64,000 bases of DNA from Pempheris klunzingeri (taxonomy: Eukaryota > Chordata > Actinopteri > Acropomatiformes > Pempheridae), in NCBI RefSeq assembly GCF_042242105.1, contig NC_092027.1, forward strand, positions 10,823,721 to 10,887,720, written 5' to 3'. Within the stretch, counting starts at the first letter, position 1, and the number at the start of each line of letters is the position of its first letter. Both the position numbers and the translations under genes were made by a program. Shown piece by piece: positions 1 through 13,600 of the stretch. Under the pieces are notes generated by a model. The model was not told where the DNA came from and searched no databases. It was given only the letters and a program-made list of their open reading frames with translations.

Positions 1-808
1 ACCAGTAATAATTAGCGGGTTAGTGTAGTGACAATATGGCAAAGTACAGCCTCCTGACATTAACGTTTGAAGAAAAACTGACATGAATATAAACTGACAT
101 CATGCTGTGTAATGCAAACCATGATATTGTTTTTTCTTCAAGTTTTATTTCCATTATGATTCATTTTCTTCATAGAACTGGATAAATGGCACAAAAGTGC
201 AAATCCCAGCATAATGAACAACTCTCACATAAAATAAATACAGCACCTTTTCAGCATCACTAAAATATTCTCAATATCCAGAAGTAATAAATACTGAATT
301 TACCAAGATTTTCAGTCTTCATTTACAAAACACAAAGACAACACACAATAGATTTTTGTGTCATATTGAATTTTTTTGGAATTGTTTTCCTTGATCTTTT
401 GTTCCACAAATTCCAAACTTGCACGTACAAACATCTACAGTTTCTACACACAGTACATTGACTTTTGAATTGAACTCACATTTAGAGTAGAACTTTTATC
501 ATTTAATAAACAGGTCAGAGTCAAACTAAAGAAAACGCAAACATAAATTCCTTCGGTGCAAAAGACAGCAAAGGATTCTTGCAGTTCTTTGCAGATGAAG
601 GAGTTGTTTTCTGGCATGGGTCGGCCCTTTTTTCAGGACTGATCCGTGTGCCCACAACAGCTGAGAAGACAGAAACCATGCCATAAAAAGTCCTCCATCC
701 TTTAATCAGACCGCCATCATTAAGGGAAGTCTTCAGACTGGTGCTTCTTTTGATCACATCCCGTATCACTGCCGTCATTATAGATAAAACTCAACCTGTG
801 ACCCTTTT

Positions 809-840
<32 letters not shown>

Positions 841-842
841 TG
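809..842. repeat. (TA)n microsatellite
   Basis: Alternating TA over about 34 bases with one G interruption. Confidence 0.9.
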
Positions 843-1874
843 AAAATTCTACACATATTAACATTAAATGCTAAACTTTTACATTTTGGACGGGAGCTTC
901 AATTTGACAGAGGGGCTCTTTTGATGAGTTGATAAACCATGGTCCTTTTGGAATTGGGGAAAGCCTCCACTTTATTGCTTACACTTCCCCCTTTTAAACA
1001 GACTCACATGGACAAACGTTTTTTTTGTTTATGTCAAATTGTACTTTTTGTGCGTAATTTGTGCACATTTTCGGCTCCCTTCGCTTCAGCATATTGCCAT
1101 TTTCCGGCCATATCTTGCACCTCTGTGACAAGATGAATTGCACGATTACAAGCATCCTCCTCAGAAATTCAGGCATATATATAAGTATATAAAAAAGAGT
1201 TACCTGGGTCCAAGGTAAACAAGGAGCACAGTCACCACTAACTTACTTTCAGAACACATACTCAAGTTTCACCAATTTTAACCCCACTTTGATTAAGAAC
1301 AATCACTGCAAGCAACAAATCTATGTTATCATACAACAATGAAAACACTAGTTCTTGCTTTAGACAAAAACAGCTGGCATACAGGACGTCCAAGAAGTCA
1401 GACAATACGATACAAACATGCGTCACGATCGGTTGAATACAGAAGTAAAAGGGGGTGAAGTCGTCCTTGTGAATTTAAGATGTGATCCTTTACTGTATTT
1501 CTAAAGAGAGAGCAGACCGCACGTTATCGCTGAGACTGGCTATCTTTGATGGGATTTGTTTTCAAGACTGAATTGTATCAGCAAAAGAGCACCCGAGTCT
1601 ATTATGAAGAACAAAACGTTAAATTCTGCACTGCATACATTGCATTAGCTTAGTTTTTTTTCTTCTCATAGTGTAAATATATTTCTGTGGGCCCCAACTG
1701 AGCTGTATTCATCGCAGGGATGAAAACACCGCAACAGAAGAAAGTAGAAAAATATGTGACAGACGATTTAGAGTTAGCTTATACACACATACAGACGTAC
1801 GTGAACAACACATCCAATCAGTGTCTCCATCATGAACACGATGCATTAGTTCATTTAATACACACAAGACAGCA

Positions 1875-2340
1875 TTAAAGCAATAGTTTGACATTTTGAA
1901 AAATGCTCTTATTGTCTTTCTTGTTGAGAGTTAGATGAGCATTGACGCTGCTCTCAATCCCGTAAGCTAAATATGAAGCTACAATCTGCCTGGTTCGTTT
2001 AGTTTAGCATAAATACTGGAAACAGGGAAACTGCTAGCCTGGCTCAGTCCAGAGATGACAAAATCCACATATCAACACTTTTTTGTTTAATCTGTACAAA
2101 AAAAAAAAGTGTTAAAACAACAAGTTGCGGTTTTATGAGGTCAGATTTTGTTAGCTTTGAACGCAGCCAGGCTAGCTGTTTCCCCGTTTCCAGTCCTTAT
2201 GCTAAGCTAGGATAATTGCCTCCTTGCATCAACTCCACACTTCGTGCACACACTTGAGAGTGGTATCAATCTTCTCATTGGACTCTCTGCAATAAAGTGA
2301 ATAAGTGTATTTGTTAAAATGACAAATTATTCTTTTAAAG
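1875..2340. mobile_element. Foldback-type nonautonomous DNA transposon (MITE), copy A
   Basis: The left end reads TTAAAGCAATAGTTTGACAT and the right end is an inverted version of it ending TTATTCTTTTAAAG. Long imperfect inverted arms run inward: left AACTGCTAGCCTGGCTCAG, right CAGCCAGGCTAGCTGTTTCC. The arms could fold into one long hairpin. No coding capacity. The same family is seen at 5190-5420, 13195-13670, 26179-26704 and 52575-53051 in this window and is of a type common in teleost genomes. Confidence 0.8.
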
Positions 2341-2490
2341 TCTGTCACACATGCGCGCAGCTCAAGGGATCTGATAAACTCCCATCGCTGAGATAATAGC
2401 TGTTATCCTTCTGAAGTGTGTGTTTCTGTGTTACATTATCAGTCTACTCTGGGGGGGGAAGGACAATCCACAAACAACGCCAAAGCCTCT

Positions 2491-2549
2491 AACATCCTGA
2501 GCGCGCGCACACAAACACACACACACACACACGCACGCACACACACACG
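2491..2549. repeat. Imperfect CA/CG-rich microsatellite
   Basis: A GCGCGCGC start leads into CA repeats with GCAC interruptions. Confidence 0.85.
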
Positions 2550-4633
2550 ATCCAGAGGACGTCTTTAGGTCAAACTACACACTCTACTTGGCATCAGCAG
2601 CACTCAAGTACTCAGTCACTGATTGTCAGCTCACATATTGATGTACACCTTTGGAGAAATGATACAGAAGTAGTGATATGTATAAATAATGGTACTCAAT
2701 TAGCTTTCATTCAGATTGATTGTGTCCAATTAAGATCAGTCTCACAATAGGCAATTTTTTGCCTTTTTTCCTCACTGACAGTTAAACTGTATCATATAGC
2801 AACAAAGTGAGTCATAACTTTTCACTTCTAGAGATTCAAATGGATGCAATAAAGGAAGGATGAAAACAGGAGCCCTTAAATGAAATTAACAAGTGATTCG
2901 TAATCTGTTTTCTCTTTTTGTCACGGATTCTTTTTCTTTTGCTCCTGTTTGATTTGTGCTTATGGGGATAATTAGGTTGTATCATGACTTTGAAGAGGAT
3001 TTAACACAAGTTTATTGAAAGCATTGATTGTATGTTTGGAGCCCAACCAGGATAAGAAAAAACAACTAAATGATCTTCACTTTCATTCTCTATGGACTCT
3101 AAGCAAACTGTAAAGAAAGATGGTGAGCTGTATCGTAAAACCTCATAAAAAAAAGGTTTTGTAATGTTGTAAGTTGTCTTTAGATTCATTTTGTGAAGCT
3201 ACCGAGGTCAACAATGAACTTTCACACTTTTTCATTTTAAGACTAATTCTGCTATGCACATGGGACAGAGCTGGACTATCAGAAAACACTATCCTGCATG
3301 TACAATAATTTGGTGGAGTGGTGGTAAAACAGAACACTGGCTGTAAACATGGTCGACACTTTTTACCACACCTGAGCTACTGCATGAGTTATAATTGATA
3401 AAAGTTCCCTAAAAACATATGACTGCTGTTCTGTACATTCTGCTGTTGGATCAGTAAAACGTGGTCTACATGATTGCACTGATTTGCATGAAACGATGTC
3501 GTTAGAATGAATACATCAGACACTTTCTCTCTCACATAAAGACACACATGCAACCCCATGCACACGACTAACTTAGGCAAATATTACACCATAGTATCTG
3601 CTCTCACATTTAGCACTTGACCAAAATCCGTCCCATAGACGCTCCCGTGTTGCAGACATGACCATCACCACGCTGCAACAGCCGCATGGTTCAACAACAG
3701 GGAGGGAAGGAGATTAGTTTAACACTGAGGAGCTGGATCAAACTATTCCCATATACAACAGAGAATCCAGTGAAATGCATCTCTACCTGTCTGTTTTGAG
3801 GTTATAAATCAAGGAGTAGTTTTATGCAGGGGAAAACATTTAGTCATCTGTTTCTGAATAAATGCAGCCTCGCTGGAATGTTTTAATATTATTTGGTAGA
3901 ATAAGAGAGAAAGAAAACAAGAGCTCTCAGCAGGTCTGGCTTCAGCAGTTGGCAGTGGTCAAGGGTCATGGGCGTTTTCAAAGAAAATGTATTCACCCTG
4001 AATTTCTGTGTAAGAACTAACTTTTCATCAATCACAAGTCTGAGCAGAAATGAGAAGTTAAATGAACCAGTAACGCCACAGCAAATAAAAAAGCAGCACT
4101 GAAAGCCAGTCACTGAGGCTGAGGACAGACGGAAAATAAAAACACTGCAATCAGATTTGAAAAGTGAACACAAACATAGACTAAATCTTTTCACATTCCC
4201 CTATACATGGCTTTTTTTTCACTCTCATCACCTCATTTGTCATCCCAGTCTTCTTAATTTTGTTTGATATTGTAGATCCGTGGGCGAGTGAAAGAAAACT
4301 CCCAGAAATTAACATTTTATCCTGACTTTGTTACCCTGTGCATATAATACTTTTAAAAAAAGTATGTTTTTAGTACCTGGCAGCTGAATGTTATCATTCG
4401 GGTGTAGTTATCAAGACACAGGTATCTGTATGCTCTTCTCTTAATAACTGTGGCTCTGTATAGACTTTAAATGATGCAATCCATATTTCAAAGGATTCTG
4501 GGCTTACAATGGGGATGACAGTCTGTTCTGTTGGTGTGTGACGGGCAGTGCTGAAGCTCTCAGGGATGTTCGGGCTCTGGTTGTCAAACACACACTCCAG
4601 CTGTGCTCTGCTGCCCACTGCTGGTCATTTGTT

Positions 4634-7600
4634 TTACTGCAACACTTGGCCTCGTGTTTCAGGCAACTTTGTTGCAAGGAAACTACCCGCAGCGAGCGCG
4701 CCAGCAGCAAATATGATGGGTACGGCCTTGGTGATGCCCACAAATGACTGGAAGATGCTGATGCCCAGGACGGCTGCCAGCTTACAAAGTGCATTCAGGA
4801 AGCCAAACGCTGTGGTCCTGAACACAAGACAAGAGGGACAAACATTATCACAATGAGGAAGGTCAGCAGTTGCAACTAAGAGGAGGATATTTAACTATTA
4901 TGATCATTTTTAATGTTTTTTGTTGTAATTTGTAGCATGATGAGTCAAAAGTGGTAAATATTTTATATATTGTATATAAAATTTAAAAATAAATAAAATA
5001 AAATCTATGAGAACAAAATGCTATGTTGTTTTTAGTACTTTTTATTGTACTGCTAGGTGTTTACTGTGTCATGTACATACAAGTGCCCGATCCACATGGA
5101 TACAAAAACACCCAAGATACTGATGCAGTGGTGAAACAACACTTGTCAGACAAGACAATAATGTCTTGACAAAAACATGATACTACTTTCATCTCTGTCA
5201 GTTAAATATGCAGCTGGAGTCATCAGCCAGGAAATTGCTAGCCTGGCTTTGTCTAAATGTAACAAAATCTGCCTACCAACGTATATAAATGTCATTAATT
5301 AGGGTTTAGCCCCATTTTACACTTCAGTTTTGTATGGATTAAACAATCAAGGACTAATATGTTCATTAGCAGGCAGACTTTTTGACCTTTGAACAGAGCC
5401 CAGCAGCACATGAATGTTTCCCAAAATGTCTATAAACTCATTTAATTAACTTTAAGACAATTTGTCATGTGACAAATTGCAGTTTTAGAGGAGAAACGTT
5501 TTAGAAAATTAAAATGCCTCTGGGCACAAGCACTGAAAATGGCTCACAATTGCTTTTAAATGACTTCATTAAACCTGCCAGAGCTCTTTAACGTGGGATC
5601 TGGGCGGCCGTAGAGGGGTCACCTCTTGAGCTACCCAACATACACTACTTACAAAAAGTTAGGGATATTCGGCTTTCGGGTGAAATTTCAGGATGAACCT
5701 AAAATGCATTCTAACCTTTCCAGGTGAACTTAATGTGACCTTCTCTAAACCTTTGAATGCACATGTCCAACTGTTCAGTGTTTCAGTACTTTTTGCACAA
5801 GTTGCTGTTCTCTAACAAGAAGCTTAACAGCAACATTCACAACAGGTTTGATCCATGAATCCACCAATACATTTCCTGCTTCAGTTAGAATTGGTATTTA
5901 AACAGTCCTCCTCATCCTGCTGTTCACATTCTGACATCATGAGACCAAGACGACACCTAACAGTTGATCAGCAGCACCTCAACACTGGAGGCTTCAAACA
6001 GGAAGTCCTCAGACGGAGGTGTTCACTGAGCTTAGAGGGTCACAGAGTGTCATCAGGAGGTTGTAACAGTGATACAGAGTGACTGGAAGAGTCACAGAAA
6101 GGAGAGGAGTGGACGTCCTTTGGCCACATCCATATTTATTGAGACACTGAAAATGTTTTGTTGTGGTATACCCACCACTGTTGTTAGATTTTCTTTCAAT
6201 AGATTGTTTAAGATGAATAAAATTACCATTGCATGCTTCTACTTAAATGCCCTACTTTCATGATATAATATCACTGTCGCATTAACTTTTTCCATTTTCC
6301 ATAAATTTCACCTGAAAGTCGAATATCCCTAACTTTTTGTGAGTAGTGTATGTAGTCGAGGATGGACTGCTGTGAAATTTAGGTGTGTGCTCTGCATAAA
6401 CACAAAGTGAGGAGAAAAGGCAGCACCCCAGAGGTGAGAAACAACAAAAAAATCACCTCATGTGCTCGTCCTTTGGGTACATTTATTTGCAGCCAGTAGG
6501 TTGACAAATCTGCTGATGCATTTCAGCCTGAAGCCTTAATCAGAGCATGTATGGGGTGCAGTGAGCTCTTTTTAAGAGACACATCATGTGATCACTAATC
6601 AACGGAAATAATTGCACCTGTACACCTGCAGAAGGAGCCTCTAGTCACGACAAAAAGAAAACTAGATTGAATAGAATATGTAAATGTATTTAGATACATA
6701 TTAAATAAAACATTTCAAAATGTAATAAATACATATTAGAAATAAAAATGCAATATATTTTATCAAGAAAATCAAAATAACTAATAAAATTCTATGTTGC
6801 ATTTTCACCACTGACTCCCGACAATCCCACAATTCAGCAGAAAATCAAGAATCAAACAATGAGTCGGTGCATCTCATGTTACCTTTTATCCGAGGGGTAG
6901 AGCTCCACTGTGATCACATCCAGGGCGTTCCACGAGGCGATGCTGATGCCACCAAACAGGCACAAGAGGGCGATCATCCCTGACTCACTGTTGCCGAACA
7001 TCAGGAAGAAACAGCTGACACAAGATATGACGCTGGATCCCGCTGGATGGAGAGAGGAATGACAATTACATTAAGTTAAAGACCCTCTCTGTCCATGAGG
7101 GAATTATCTGCTGTGATTAGATTTACTTACCCAGCATCCTTAAACGCCCAATTTTGTCCATTAATAGAGCTGACACGATGTTGCCAGGCAACACCGCCAA
7201 CGTGCCAAGGAAGTTGACAAAGTATATCATGTAGGCATTGTTGAAGTCGTCACTGAAGTCGAGTATGCAGCCCTCCTTGTTCTGGAGAAATGTGCTGTTG
7301 ATCAGTTTACAGTTGATAAACCTGTATTTGAACAAATCTGATGACAGAGAAAACGTGTTATTGTTGTGTAAGAGAATCAGACATTCATGAAGACTTCAGG
7401 AATTAATGGACATCGACGAAAATGACTGCTTAATTTCTAAAAATCCTACTTTTATCCCCTTAACTTTTTACAGTATCATTTTCAAATCTCAGCCAAAATC
7501 CAAATGAGAGAAAAGAGGAGTTGTTCAAAAAGTGTCAAAGTGTTGATACACTCATCTAAATCACCATGAGTAGTTACTGTGGCCTTTCAGCAACCTTTTG

Positions 7601-10600
7601 AGTTTTGCCTCTCAGGCAAAGCAGGCTCCTTCAAAGAGGTTATTAAGGCTGCATGCAGCCTAAGTGGATGTCTGGAGACTCATCAAGAATGAAAAATGTA
7701 CTATCAGTGACTAAATAATGTAATATGTGCTTGTAATCTCCCAAAAGATGCTGCAAGTGCATGTCAATGAAGAAATAAGTCAGTAAAGGACAGCATTACA
7801 GGGTTAAAGCACTAAATATACAAAGATTTACTCAGCATTAATACTTCTCTGGTTACACAAGCATCGTTATTGAAATCATGATGAGCATTTGATTGAGCAT
7901 TATGTCTTCACTGAACAACATCTGCATAAACATCAGCTGTTCAACAGTTAAGCCCTGTGTATCTCTGCATTACGCTTTATCACAAATGACAAATTCAGGA
8001 CTCATCACTGTTCTCTGTACCAGGAGGCTGGACGGACAAGAAGAAACAGCCATTTCCTGTTATTCATTTATAAAGCTCTGCGGTTGAAGCTTCCAAACTA
8101 CCTAATATCTTTTCTCAAATATAAATCGAATAAGTACAGCACACGATCCAGTAACAAGTTAACCTTAGATACCCTTCACGCACGCACTTTTTAAATGGAA
8201 CGAATATCTGATGTTTTCTGTGATTTTTTGTAACTGTCATAACTGTTGTAAATTTAAATTTCTAATTTGTCTCATTTTGTTTTGTTCTGTTTTGCTGTTT
8301 GTGTTTTTGTGAATGTTTCTTGCTCTGAGGTCTCTCTTGGAGGAGAGATCTTAATCTCAATGAGACCGCTTGATTAAATAAAAATTAGATTAAAAAAATT
8401 AAATAAATGTGACTGCATTGTTCTTCCCCTCCAGCTCCAAAAACAAACCTACGTACGCACTTGCATAAATGATTAGTTTTCCTAAAACATGGAAAGAGGG
8501 AATTGAATGATCTCTCAGGGAAAAAAAGGAACCAGGACATTTGCACAGCCACCACACAACCAATCCTCTCTCAGCGGCTGTTTTTAATCTAAATTCCCCT
8601 CAGGCAGAGGCTAAACATAAAAACAGCATCCATCACTATGAAACTTTTTTTTAAAGAAATAACAGGAAAAGAATGGAAAAGATCAGAGGAGATTGCACAA
8701 AATACACGATTAGATATTCTGATGACAAAGCTGAAACTGCCTCTGTACCAATAACCAATAACCAATAACAGTTTTATTAAAGGAAGTCAGCCATAAAAGT
8801 GGTGAACCATCATAAAATTTTAGATGCACAAATGACATTAACATAAAGGAATGTGTGGTTGGCTTCAGGGATGAGAGGAGATACTGCTGCTGTAAAAGCT
8901 GCAGTGTGAGTGAAGATGTTTTCAGCTTTAAGTCTTACGTCAGCAGGGAAACTGCCTCTCTAGTTTCTCTCACTGAAGCACGAGCAGAAATCAAAACCAT
9001 GCAGCAAAAACCAGACAGCAGCTTCTTCATAAACAAACTGAGCTCTAAATGATCTTTTTTGTGCACGGTTACTCATGTATATGTATATATATATATACAA
9101 GAAATTCGCATATAAATTAGCTATGGATTCTATAAAGTAAGATATAGGTATGGTGGTGGCTGTGGCAGACATGATTGATGAGACACTGAGATGAGGGCAT
9201 GATATCTGTGCTCGTATCTATTCATGCGTTGGTTCTTATTGTCCAATTGACAAATTCTTACATCTGTTTTTTCGTAACAGCTCACCCCATCTGCTCTCTT
9301 CTGTCAAGTGGGCTGAGCTGGATTTGTTTACGTTGCTGCGGCGACAGTTCTGCAGCAGCGTAACCCAGGGATACCAGCAACAGACTGTTTCTATGGTTGC
9401 AGTCCTGCTGAACTACTGTGTTTTATCCTTTCTCCATTTTTCTGTGTAGAACAGTATGGTGGGCTTTACAAACTGTTTATCCACAGTATCTAAAACTAAT
9501 GCAGAGCAAATTTTCTCACTTTAAAGCTGCATTAATCAATATTTTATAATGATAATAAATCAAATGGGTATATGTAATGTGAAAGGAGAAGCCCACATAT
9601 AAGTGTCACTCCACTCTGCTGTTCTCCTGAGCTCTACATAGCGTTTTGGTGTCTTTTAAGTCATCGCTTTGGTTTCACAGCCAACAACTTTATTGTTTTG
9701 GCTCTCTGTTCTCATCAGCGTTGTTTCCAGATGCAGCATGCAGCTGATTTTCAACAAAGATGCTCTGATGAACGCGAGCTGCTCAGTACCAAAAGGCAGA
9801 CAGACAAAGTTAGCAAGAAGTTGGTGAATTTAGCAGCAACAGAGCCTGATATTGTCCTCAGGAGGTGGTGGAGACCAAACTAGAGCTAAAAGCAGAGTGC
9901 TGAGTGGCCAGAAACACGACTTCAAACTATGTTACTCCATGCCTGCTGGAAGTGTAAACAGCCAAATGTTTGCTAACACGATCCCTATGGCCACATTTTA
10001 AGCTTATGACGTGCTATAATTGTTGTCTTTGGCTCGTTGCTCTTTCCCAGAAGTGGCTGAAAAATGTATTAATGCAGGTTTATACTGAATACGGTTGTTG
10101 GGACAAAACAATCTGAAGACTTCACCTTGAGCCTCAGTGCTTGTGATGGAAATGTTCCACTTTTTCCTTGACATTTTTTGGACTCATTAAACTGTAATAA
10201 TTAAATGCAACATATAATTAAAACTGGTGATGGTTTTCTGCTTATATTTACCTGTGTTATAGAACAAACTTGCAATGAAGGTGCAGTTTCTGAAGAAGGT
10301 GTGTGTGGAGGTGATGTCCTCAAAGTAGCATTCCTCAAACACAGAGTCTTCAAACACCATGGACTTCATCTTCAGGTTGTGGAACCTGGAGAAGGGGTCG
10401 CAGGTTACGTATTGTACTGTGGTTTTATTCTTTACTCAAAGGTAAAACAGACTATCTGACAAAAACTGTAGCTCACAAACTGACTTACTTGTCATTGAAG
10501 TAGTGTCCTTGGCGATGCACTTGGTTTTCCAGGGTGAAATTAAAAGTGACATGCTTCACTTCTTCCTTGGTGAAGGTCTTTGTGCGTGATTCATATTCCT

Positions 10601-13600
10601 GCTTTTGGATGTACTTGATCATGTCTGGGAACCACACCGTCAGACCGTAATAGCTGCAAAGGTTTTGGAGTCAGAACAGATGAAATAAGCCTCTAAACAG
10701 AACGTGATTCACCACATAGCAAAGGTTTTATGAGTCTTTAGTTTACCTGAAAGACATGGTGAACCAGACAGCCATGAGCATGAAAGTCGTCCGCTTATAT
10801 TCTGGGCTGAAGCAGGCAAGAATATTATTCTTTATCTGCAATGTGGGAAAAAGAAAACACCAATTTTTGAAAAAGAAATCAGGGAGACTGGATTTAAACT
10901 CTTCTCTTCTTCTTCTTCTCGGTTAATTTGTCAGATTAAATTATTTTTAACACACATTGCATATGCTGTTAGTTTAATCTGGTGATCTTGCAGTGTTTCA
11001 GTTTACATTTCTGAGCAGTAACAAGCTTGTAGAGCTAAAATTAACTTGCAATGCAATGCTGACACTTGAATGCAACACGACAGCAGTCAGGCTGTTTTTC
11101 CAAAACGTAATCCTCCCTAAGACTTTTTCATAGACCCTCTTTGGCGTCCACATGAAACTACATCTTTACGGCTTCCGCGGTAAGAGTGGAGACTTTTCAG
11201 TGGGCATTAAGCGGGTGGTGCAGGAGCAAATTCAGAAAAAAGTGGAGGGTGTAGGCGTGTAGCAGAACGTAGGCTGAATGCAAATTAAAATCAGGCACAA
11301 AGCTGTAAAGTTTCTGCCTGGAGCAAAAAAAAACAAGTTTGAGCACAAGAAAGTCAAATACAAACATGAGATTTATGTTAATGATTTGGTCACTTATGCA
11401 AAAAATATTAAGAAATAAAATATTACCAGGAAAAATGTACATTATTTGTGAGTCTTAGGAAACAAATAAATCAGAAATGGTCTGCTTATAGATATGGCTT
11501 TAAATAATAATCATTTGTTGATTTTCTCTGATTTAAGTCACTCACAAAATCAAATGTAAGTAACGAACACAAAATAATTAATAAGAAATGCTGCCCACGC
11601 CTCCCTCCACACTGTTCATATCCACTGATGCCAGCTCCACTGAGGCCTTCGACAGGCATGCCCCGAGCTGTGAAAGGCCTCAGCCTGACACTCTGGTGCA
11701 AGAACTTTATATTTAAATGAGCAGTGAACTAAATGGGCATAATCTCAGGGGAGTGTTTTATATCATGTTTTTAAAACAGTTTTGGTTGAGAACTCTCAAA
11801 CCCCCACATTAAAGAAATCATTTGCACTGTATGTGACAACATTTTTTAACCATACAAGTGTTTTTCCTCCTCAGCGTCACTCACCTGTTGGGAGAGGCTC
11901 ATAATCTTCAGTCTGTAGCGCTGCCAGACTGGGGTGTCGGTGCCAGTGTCCACCAACTCATCCATCTGTTTCACCGTCTTTATTGTGGTGACCTTGGATG
12001 AAAGAGACACAGTCCTTCAGAGGCCTTCACACAGATGTAATGGACTGAATTTTGGTTTTCTTTACACCGTATTCGGAAATTCTGAAAAGGCCTCCTCAAT
12101 CTTATCAGCTTGTCTGACTTTCATTTTTGGAAATGCTAAGCCTAAGTGTACCTGTAAAGGCAGGGTAAGCAACTTATTATAATTCCACCTGCCTGTCTGC
12201 CAATTCACCTGATTACCTGTGCGCACACAGCAAGTGCACTTATTGCACATGGCCGGAGTCTTCCACAAAAGCTAGCGAGCTAGGTGCTCAAGAATACCAT
12301 GGGAATGTCAGAGAAAGTGCAGGCAAGATTTGAGTCATGAGTTTCCCTATCAAATTTTGGCTACTGTGCATCTTACATTCAAATCTACAATTTGGGGGGC
12401 TGTGGTGGCCAACCAGCATCCCCAGCTGGTGTAAAATGCCCAAAAACCTCATTTAAAAAACTGTTCAAAAAAATGTTCAATGAGTTTGATGGAAGTATTG
12501 TAAGGTATGGTTTGATATAACAATATTTTCTCACAGATACTCACAGAAAACACTCTCTCTGGGTATCCCTTTGCGCGCATGTTGGTGTCGTGAACTTGCT
12601 TCAGGATCATCCAGCCTTCATCATGTTTGCCGTTCTGTTAAAGATAAATGTCATAATGTGAAAAAAAATGTCCTGTTATTTGTTTGAATTCATCCAGGAA
12701 ATTATCTTTACTCAAGAGACATTTCTCTTTTGACTTTGGGTGTTACGTTAATAACTCATACATCAGTGAACGCAATAACTCATGTGTGATTAAAACCAGC
12801 TCATAATATCAGATAGTGACTAATTGTCAGCGAGCACATCTGCTAACCTCTAGGTAGAAGCGTGGGCTCTCTGGCATGGCACTGAGGGCAGCGATGGCCG
12901 CAACAGAAGGAAACGCGCACACTAACACAAACACACGCCAGCTATGGAACTGGTACGCCGAGCCCATCTGGAAACTCCATCCTGAGAAGATAAAAATAGA
13001 AAAAAACAACACAAAGAAATGAGCTCACACCTTACACTTTCCCTTCACCCTGTGAGTGAATGTGAGTCAAGTCAGCGACAGAAAAGGTCAGACAATCAAT
13101 CTTTATAAAGCACAGTTCGGCCACAGCACCTCTGTGAAGACACTTGCTAGTAAACAAGCTTAAACCTACATGATTTCACCAGCCAACTCACCTTGAAATA
13201 CACTTATTCACTTTCTGGTTTTATTTTTAAGTGAAATAAGGAGATTGATACCATTAAACCAATTTCCATTAAATATGCAGCCTGTTAGCATAACTTAGCA
13301 TAAAGACTTGAAACAACTATCCTGGCTGTGTCCAAAAGTAACAAAATCTGCCAACTAGCAACTCTAAAGGTCACTATTTAGCACATTATATTTTGTTGCT
13401 TTATACAAACAGTACAAGTGTAAAAACCATAATTCACCGTTTTTGCAGTATGGTGTATGCCAGACTATTTCTTGGCTGAGCACCATGCCTGGCAACTGCT
13501 CAGAGCCAAAGATAATAAATAGCAAGTTATTTAGTGATTTTTTCGGTAAGCAGATTCTGTTACCTTCAAAAAGAGCCTGTCTTAATGCCTACCCTTTTCC

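Larger units (their letters stand above)
1..4633 (-). other. sv2a 3' UTR and downstream spacer
   Basis: No convincing exon was found here. The sv2a 3' UTR must begin at 4633. Possible minus-strand AATAAA signals (TTTATT on the plus strand) are at 3010-3015, 971-976 and 144-149, and I cannot choose among them. The stretch also holds a foldback MITE relic (1875-2340), a TA run and a CA repeat. The open frames here, such as 521-778 minus, are short and resemble no family I know. Confidence 0.5.
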
